Origin: Halomonas socia
GTDB lineage: Bacteria; Pseudomonadota; Gammaproteobacteria; Pseudomonadales; Halomonadaceae
Direction of reading: 5' to 3'
DNA: 64,000 bases
Assembly (NCBI RefSeq): GCF_010977575.1
Contig: NZ_CP048812.1
Location: forward strand, 1,116,001-1,180,000
The notes beneath the pieces are model-generated. The model saw only the letters and a program-made list of their open reading frames with translations, had not been told where the DNA came from and did no database searches. Below are positions 58,067 through 64,000 of the stretch, piece by piece; the stretch's first letter is position 1, and every line of letters starts with the position of its first letter. A program made the translations under genes and the position numbers.

Positions 58067-58804
58067 TCAGTCGCGGATGCCCAGCGCCTCGCGCTGGTGA
58101 GTGAAGAGGTCAGCCCCGGTGGCCTCGGCCAGGTCGAGCAGGGCGTTGAGCTCGGCACGCGAGAAAGCGCCGGTCTCGGCGGTGCCCTGCACCTCGATCA
58201 GCCCGCCCGACTCGGTCATCACCACGTTCATGTCGGTATCGGCGCCGCTGTCCTCGGGGTAGTCGAGGTCGACCACCGGGGTGCCCTTGAAGATGCCCAC
58301 CGACACCGAGCTGACCAGCTGCACGAAGGGATCCTGCTTGATCAGCTTCTTGCGCTGCATGTAGCGGATGGCATCGACCAGCGCCACGCAGGCGCCAGTG
58401 ATCGAGGCGGTGCGGGTACCGCCGTCGGCCTGGATCACGTCGCAGTCGACGGTAATGGTAAATTCGCCCAGCTTCTTGAGGTTGACCGCGGCGCGCAGCG
58501 AACGGCCGATCAGACGCTGGATCTCAAGGGTGCGCCCGCCCTGCTTGCCTCGCGATGCCTCGCGACCGCCGCGGGTATGGGTGGCCCGCGGCAGCATGCC
58601 GTACTCGGCGGTGACCCAACCCTGGCCCTTGCCACGCAGCCAACGCGGCACCCCAGCCTCGACGCTGGCATTGCACAGCACCTTGGTGTCACCGAACTCG
58701 ACCAGTACCGAGCCTTCGGCGTGGCGGGTGTAGTCGCGGGTCAGGCGGATCTCGCGGGCCTGGTCGGGGCGGCGCCCACTCGGGCGAACGACATCGGGAC
58801 GCAT
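58067..58804 (-). CDS. rph: Ribonuclease PH
   Basis: 245-aa phosphorolytic 3' exoribonuclease that trims tRNA precursors. Starts [38 protein letters not shown]; phosphate-binding and active-site regions [34 protein letters not shown] and [19 protein letters not shown] are intact. Convergent with crc, preserving the pyrE–crc–rph neighbourhood known from pseudomonads. Confidence 0.96.
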   Translation of the reverse strand: MRPDVVRPSGRRPDQAREIRLTRDYTRHAEGSVLVEFGDTKVLCNASVEAGVPRWLRGKGQGWVTAEYGMLPRATHTRGGREASRGKQGGRTLEIQRLIGRSLRAAVNLKKLGEFTITVDCDVIQADGGTRTASITGACVALVDAIRYMQRKKLIKQDPFVQLVSSVSVGIFKGTPVVDLDYPEDSGADTDMNVVMTESGGLIEVQGTAETGAFSRAELNALLDLAEATGADLFTHQREALGIRD

Positions 58805-58913
58805 AGCACCTCACAATAAGCGCGTTGTCAGTCAAAGCCGGCTATTGTACACGCTTGTGCCCCGTCATATTGGTATAATGGGTAGACATCACCATGCAGT
58901 ATAGCGACGGTAC

Positions 58914-60469
58914 TCAATCGAGACGTCCCGCATAGAGCTCCCTGAATGCCGCATAACGAGCCGAATGCAGTTCACGCATATCTTGAGCGGGCTCCAGCAC
59001 TCTCTCCCCTGGGGATAGGCCGCGCGCGACCTCCAACACATCCCCATCGGCTCGCGGCGCCAACGCAGCGACAGCAGCACCTAGCAGCACCGGCTCAGGC
59101 GCGTTGGATAAGATGACGCGACACCCCGTGCCATCGGCATAGAGTTTAGGCAACAGTGCTGAGCGACTATGGCCACCACTAAGATGCAGAGTATCGATGG
59201 CATAGCCATGGGCGTTCATTCGTTCGATAATCGCGCGAGTACCGTAGATAAGTGATGTCGCAGCGGCCCAATAGACTTTGATGAAGCTTTCACGGGGATC
59301 TTCGAGATCTAGCCCCGTGATCGCACCGCGAATTTCCGGGTCGGCCAGAGGAGAGCGATTGCCGATGAAATCGGGGCGCACGTGAGTGTTAGGGGCGGGA
59401 TCACCGAGCTCGAGCCGCTCAAGCAATACATTGGATAACGCACCATGTGGGTCCTCACCGAACTCGCCACCTGCTGCAAACAATGTGGTGATATGATCCA
59501 ACAGCGCCCCCGTAATGCTTTGCCCGCCCTCATTGGCCGTAAAGCCACCGCACAGAGCACCGGGGTAAGGTCCCCATATGCCTGGCACCTCACGCCGCGC
59601 GCATTGCGCCCCAATGTGGCAAGTCGACGTACCCCCGATGACAGCGAGTCGATGTTCCGGTGCCTCAGCGAGACTTCGACCCAATGTACCCAGCGCTCCG
59701 GCATACGCATCAATCATACCGACGGCGAATGTGCAGTTGGTGGTGAGTCCCAGATCAGAGGCGGCTTGCTCGGTCAGCGTACCGAGCGATACCCCCACCG
59801 GTTGAGCATGCTCAGGCAAACGTGCTCGCTCAATCACATCCTGCATGCCGATTTGATTCAGAAAATCTCTATCCCAGCCATAGCCTGGCCGAGGATCGAA
59901 CGTCCACTTGCAGGTGAGCATGCATACCGAACGTTCCGTTGAGCCGGTGCACTTCAAGCCCAGCCAGTCGCCTAGATCACCCGCATAACCAATCTGCTCG
60001 TAAAGCTCAGGCCGATGCCGCTTTAACCACATCAACTTGGGCATTTGCATCTCAGGCGACATGACCCCCCCAAGTTGCGCATGGGAGCCGCCCCGGTGGC
60101 TGTGCATTCTGCTGCTTCGTCGATGGCGCGGTGGTCCATCCACACGATGACATCCCACGCCTCTTCGCCAGGAGACAAGGCTAGTGGTTCGAACTGAGAG
60201 TTGAGTAGGACCAACGAACAGGTGGCGCTGACAGACATTCCGGTCACGGTTTCCGGCGCGACCTGTGCGTCATTCAGCGCTCGTTTTGTGGCATCACAAA
60301 CAGCACACCAGATATTGGAGGAGCTCTGTTCAACGTGGCGCTCAGCGGGGCGGTTCATCGCGATCGGCGCTTTCGCCTCGGCCAGTAAACGGCCTTCACG
60401 GTCGAAAAGCCCCGCCCTAGCACTGCCAGTACCGATATCGATGCCTAAGACGTGATCTTGATTTATCAT
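58914..60469 (-). pseudogene. FGGY-family pentulose kinase, frameshifted in a G7 run
   Basis: Sugar kinase similar to the FGGY pentulose (ribulose) kinase group. The N-terminal part (60469 to about 60072) reads VLGIDIGTGSARAGLFDREGRLL and VIVWMDHRAIDEA. The C-terminal part continues in another frame as LGGVMSPEMQMPKLMWLKRH, GIDAYAG-like MIDAYAG, GGTSTCH and LSGGHSRSALLPKLYADG. The break coincides with seven G residues (C7 at 60065–60071 on the plus strand). One more G joins the frames as NLGGVMSPEMQ, giving about 518 aa. Last gene of the sugar operon, 11 bases after the permease stop. Confidence 0.85.
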
Positions 60470-60480
60470 GAGGGGCCTTG

Positions 60481-61470
60481 TCAGGACGGTTTAAGAAAGG
60501 GCATACGCAATGCCATCACAACGATGAGAAAGGCTCCCCACACCGCAGTGGCAAGATGCTGGCTTGCGCCCATCAGGTTCATACCGGAAGCAATGACCTG
60601 TAGGCTCATCAAACCCAACACCAACGGCAGGACACGTCCGAAACCACCAAAGGGATTGGCACCAGCAAGAAAGCAGGCCAACACCGTGATCAACAGGTAA
60701 CTCTCACCATGACCAACGCGTACCGAATTGAATCGAGCTAGCATCACCATGCCTGCCAGCCCAGCCAGCAAGCCCGATATCGTGTAGACGGTGATAAGCA
60801 CTTTCTTGACATTGATTGCCGAGTATTCCGTTGCTCGCAGATTCGAGCCCAGCATGTGGATCGAGAACCCCGTTCGCGTGAAATGCATCACATAGATCAG
60901 CCCCACCACTGCCAAAAGGAAGATCAGCATCGGCATAGGAATACCCAAAAAGCTCCCACTACCCAGTGTCTGAAAAACCTCAGGCATTCCTGATATACCA
61001 CCACCGCGTGTGAGAAATTCACCCAGGCCGTGCAAGAAAATCATCGCTCCGAGTGATACCAAGATCGGATGAGCGCCCACGTAAGCAACGATCGCCCCAA
61101 CGACAAAGCCAGAGACCGCACCCGCGGCCAACCCTGCCGTAATGGATAAAGGCACGCTAAGAACTCCTGCTCCAGCCAACCCTCCTTGTACTAACCATGC
61201 TGTCGTCAGCCCGGCAATATTGGCAGTAAAGGTCACGGAGAGATTCAGGCCACCCGAGATGATCGGTACCAACATAGCCAATGACAACAACCCTAACTCG
61301 GGCAACTGCATGGCCATCGAACCAAAGTTCGTGGCGCTTAGAAAACCTGGCGCAAGCAAGGAAAAGAAAACGATACTGGCCACCAGTAATGCAGTCATGA
61401 TCAATAACTCAAGGGCATCGCCCCCGAGGCGTAGTCCTGCACGGTGGCATCTGTTCAGGCTCATACTCAT
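60481..61470 (-). CDS. Sugar ABC transporter permease, RbsC type (second)
   Basis: 329-aa membrane protein of the ribose/xylose/galactose permease family, about nine or ten helices. LLSLAMLVPIISGGLNLSVTFTANIAGL, ILVSLGAMIFLHGLGEFLTRGGGISG and a late GAAQ-like GANPFGGFGRVLPLVLGLMSLQVIASGMNLMG are family features. The start at 61470 overlaps the first permease's stop (ATGA) and follows GAGGGG. Much longer in-frame readings upstream are low-complexity and rejected. Confidence 0.9.
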   Translation of the reverse strand: MSMSLNRCHRAGLRLGGDALELLIMTALLVASIVFFSLLAPGFLSATNFGSMAMQLPELGLLSLAMLVPIISGGLNLSVTFTANIAGLTTAWLVQGGLAGAGVLSVPLSITAGLAAGAVSGFVVGAIVAYVGAHPILVSLGAMIFLHGLGEFLTRGGGISGMPEVFQTLGSGSFLGIPMPMLIFLLAVVGLIYVMHFTRTGFSIHMLGSNLRATEYSAINVKKVLITVYTISGLLAGLAGMVMLARFNSVRVGHGESYLLITVLACFLAGANPFGGFGRVLPLVLGLMSLQVIASGMNLMGASQHLATAVWGAFLIVVMALRMPFLKPS

Positions 61471-62453
61471 GCACCCCTCGCGTTGGCTGTGCGGGGCAAC
61501 AAGCTCCCCAGATTGCTGGTCGTGATAGCAACAAGAATGATAAGGCCGACGATCATGCGGAATGCGTAAGGAGTCACGCCCAGCAGATTGAGGCCGTTTT
61601 GCACCACGGCGAGAAGTAGCACCCCTAGGACCGCCCCTAGCACCGAACCTCGCCCCCCGCCCAGGGTCGCACCGCCAAGTACTACAGCCGCAAGGATCGG
61701 GAGCTCTTGCCCAATCAATGCGTTGGGCACCACCTCCTGCACAATGTGTGCTTGCATCAGGCCTGCTACGCCGGCGCAAAGCCCCAGCCAGCCATAGGCA
61801 AAAGCGTGGACTCGCCAGATACTCACGCCCGAGCGCCGGGCGGACTCGGGGCTAGAGCCGAAGCCATAGACGGCACGTCCAAAGCCGGTACGGGTCAAAA
61901 TGAACCAGGTAAGAGTCGCCATGACGACCATGACAGCCACTGGCAGATAGAGAGTGGCTGATCCTCGCACAGCGGGTAGGTCAACTAAAGGAATCGAATA
62001 ATATAGCCAGTCTGGGATCTCGTAGATAGACACCCCTCGTGTGAAGTACATCAGAAGCCCGAAGTACAGATTAAACGTGCCGATAGTGACGATAATGGAG
62101 ACGATCCGAAAGCGATGGATCAGAACTCCATTGAAGAGCCCCAGCAAGGCGCCAACAGCAATAGAAAACACCATTCCCAATGCCCAGTTACCACCACCCA
62201 TATAATTCATGAGCAGTGTCATCACCACGTATTGCACTACTGACGCAGCAACCGCAAACGAAATATCAATCCCTCCAGCAATCAACACAACGACCAACCC
62301 CACAGCAAAAATAATATTGACCGATTGATTGTTGAGTAGATCGAATAGGTTCTGAACCGTCAGAAAGCTATCTGTTGTGAGGGCGAGCATGGCACAGAGC
62401 AGCAGGATTATAGTAAACAAAACGCCTTCGGTACCGATTCGTCTATTACGCAT
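61467..62453 (-). CDS. Sugar ABC transporter permease, RbsC type (first)
   Basis: 328-aa membrane protein. Family features: NIIFAVGLVVVLIAGGIDISFAVAAS (the RbsC GGIDLS motif), FYGFGS-like AVYGFGSSPESARRSGVSIW coupling loop and ELPILAAVVLGGATLGGGRGSVLGAVLG. Overlaps the ATPase gene by 8 bases and the second permease by 4. The two permeases presumably form a heterodimer. Confidence 0.92.
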   Translation of the reverse strand: MRNRRIGTEGVLFTIILLLCAMLALTTDSFLTVQNLFDLLNNQSVNIIFAVGLVVVLIAGGIDISFAVAASVVQYVVMTLLMNYMGGGNWALGMVFSIAVGALLGLFNGVLIHRFRIVSIIVTIGTFNLYFGLLMYFTRGVSIYEIPDWLYYSIPLVDLPAVRGSATLYLPVAVMVVMATLTWFILTRTGFGRAVYGFGSSPESARRSGVSIWRVHAFAYGWLGLCAGVAGLMQAHIVQEVVPNALIGQELPILAAVVLGGATLGGGRGSVLGAVLGVLLLAVVQNGLNLLGVTPYAFRMIVGLIILVAITTSNLGSLLPRTANARGA

Positions 62454-63932
62454 TGATGGTTGCCTCCAACGCTTCTTCTGTCGTCTCCGATGGCGTAACC
62501 TCCGTTATGATACATCCATCGCGTAGCACAAGCACTCGGTCCGCGTTCATCCAGACCTCTCCCGCCTCGTCAGATATCAGAATAATTGCTACGCCCTGAT
62601 CAGCGAGATGCCGGATGATATCGAAAATTCCGGCTTTGGCACCCACATCGACACCAATCGTTGGACAATCAAGAATCAACACCTCGGGTTTCGTTGCCAA
62701 CCACTTGGCCAGCGCAACCCGTTGCTGATTGCCACCAGATAGGGATGAGACAGCGAGATCAGCATCACTGACCTTGGTATTAAGCTGCTGAATCCAGTGA
62801 GCTGTTAGCTCTTTGATACGCTCGGGAGATAGAAAGAAGCGTGGTTTTTCAAGCTCAGACAGCACTGTTACTGCGGTATTCATATTAATGGACTGATTCT
62901 GTACCAATCCAAGGTTCAGCCGATCCTCGGACACATAGGCAATACCATGACGTACTGCATCGCGATTAGAGCGCAATACTAGAGGCTGACCATCTTTTAA
63001 CATTCGTCCTGACGTGGGTTGCTTCATACCAAATATTACATGTGAAAGTTCGGTTCTACCGGCACCCAGAAGCCCCGTGAGTCCGAGGATTTCTCCTCGG
63101 TGAAGCCGAAAGGATACATCCTTAAATTCGCCTTGACGACTGAGATTTCTTAGTTCTAGTATCGGCGAATCCCGTTGAGAAAAAGTCCGGGGTACTAGAT
63201 CCAATTCAAGCCCTGTCATGAGCGTCGACAATCTCGCTTGTGTCATACCATCGGTAGAATATGTACCCACTAAACGCCCATTTCGCAGTACGGTGACACG
63301 CTGACAAATCTCAAGAACCTCCGCAAGTCGATGGCTCACAAATACTATCGATATTCCTCGTGAAGAAAGCGATCGGGTAATATCCAGAAGCGCCTTAACC
63401 TCCTTTCGAGTCAATGAAGCTGTTGGCTCATCCATGAAAATTATACTGGCCCCAGCGCGAAGGACTCGGCAAATAGCGACAAGCTGGCGATGTGCGATAG
63501 AAAGGTCTTCGACGCGTGACAATGGATCCAAGTCAAGCCCTAAACTTTGGATAACTTCACGTGATTGATCTATTGATTTTCTATAGGAAATTGGGCTAAA
63601 TGGTTTGGAAACGTAATCGTCGAATACAATATTTTCTGCTACAGTTAGGTGTGAGAATAGAGCTAAATCCTGCCAAATCACGTGGACTCCACGACTCCGC
63701 GCTGCGAGCGGGCTAATCTCGGACACCATTTCCTCACCAAACGAAAACTCCCCCCCTCTTCCGGTGTGTAAACACCATTTATGATTTTTATGAGCGTACT
63801 TTTTCCCGACCCATTCTCGCCAGCTAAGCATAGCACCTCACCGCGCTGGAGCTCGAACTCAACATCATCAAGTACGCGGTTCTGCCCGAAAACTTTACTG
63901 ACATGACGCACCCGAATCGCGATATCGCTCAT
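62446..63932 (-). pseudogene. Sugar ABC transporter ATPase (RbsA type), frameshifted in a G7 run
   Basis: Double-ATPase protein of the RbsA/XylG class. N-terminal frame from 63932: [23 protein letters not shown] with Walker [10 protein letters not shown], then VYTPEEGG. The rest is in another frame: [43 protein letters not shown], second half GLTGLLGAGRTEL, signature LSGGNQQR and VLILDCPTIGVDVG (Cys in place of the usual Glu of the second Walker B). The break is at seven G residues (C7 at 63750–63756); one more G restores a protein of about 495 aa. Start preceded by AAGGAG. First gene visible of the operon. Confidence 0.87.
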
Positions 63933-64000
63933 CGGTAGCTCCTTTTCGACATCTCAGTGCCGCCCAGCAATGATGATGGGCGGCAAACATTTACACGATA

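Noticed and set aside
61471-61779. 103-residue N-terminal extension of the second sugar permease
   Set aside because: The extension is Arg/Gly-rich, overlaps the first permease gene out of frame and lacks a ribosome site; the start at 61470 fits the family.

Overview
The window is GC-rich bacterial DNA with dense, operon-like gene packing. The proteins are of gammaproteobacterial type. The block pyrE–crc–rph, the MntR/SitABC-type and Zur-type metal modules, the 5-oxoprolinase genes pxpABC, many ABC and TRAP uptake systems and acidic exported proteins all point to a Halomonas-like member of the Halomonadaceae or Oceanospirillales. The class is fairly secure; the genus is inference.

Layout. 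1–835: 3' part of a His-rich zinc-binding ABC receptor. 1002–1828: a MntA/HepT (MNT/HEPN) toxin–antitoxin pair. 1877–6185: a LolD-like ATPase, a large FtsX-type permease and an AttH/CrtC-like exported protein in one overlapping operon. 6328–10611: a small hypothetical protein, glyoxalase I, a GMC oxidoreductase with its Tat-exported small subunit, an RHH protein and an NlpC/P60 lipoprotein. 10630–13851: mntR divergent from a manganese-type ABC transporter, with a candidate MntR box between them. 13945–17764: a FbpABC-like transporter. 17776–22524: an EamA exporter, a DUF1826 gene with a candidate Zur box, heavily deleted remnants of metal and dipeptide-type transporters, a D,D-carboxypeptidase, and a deleted COG0523 GTPase that still carries a near-perfect Zur box. 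22560–24003: two exported hypothetical proteins. 24050–30729: TRAP transporter plus LysR regulator, divergent from pxpABC.

30916–44466 is the most unusual region. Two complete branched-chain-amino-acid-type ABC transporters (ten genes) and an AraC regulator enclose four enzyme-like genes: two paralogous PEP-hydrolase-type TIM barrels, an SRPBCC protein and a UPF0261/Tm-1 N-domain protein. It looks like a dedicated uptake and catabolic locus for an unknown compound. 44535–48429: DUF3820, TauE/SafE, a cytosolic receptor-like protein, gdhA and a small protein. 48430–51896 is AT-richer and holds an orphan Bug receptor and a ThDP enzyme; it abuts the 3' end of tRNA-Arg(CCG), as an acquired segment would. 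52326–58804: diheme cytochrome c, rep, trmL, a YfaZ-like protein, pyrE, crc and rph. 58914–63932: another AT-richer operon for sugar uptake (ATPase, two permeases, FGGY kinase).

Two themes link the window. First, the ExoIII-like protein beside pyrE has lost its nuclease residues and is best read as Crc. Exact AAnAAnAA (Hfq/Crc-type) motifs sit just upstream of the ribosome sites of pxpA, one receptor gene and the GMC oxidoreductase gene, suggesting catabolite control of these functions. Second, three otherwise normal genes (a TIM barrel, the FGGY kinase and the sugar ATPase) are each broken by loss of a single base in or beside a G/C homopolymer. That pattern suggests sequencing error, or less likely phase variation. 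No transposase, integrase, rRNA gene or CRISPR array was recognised.
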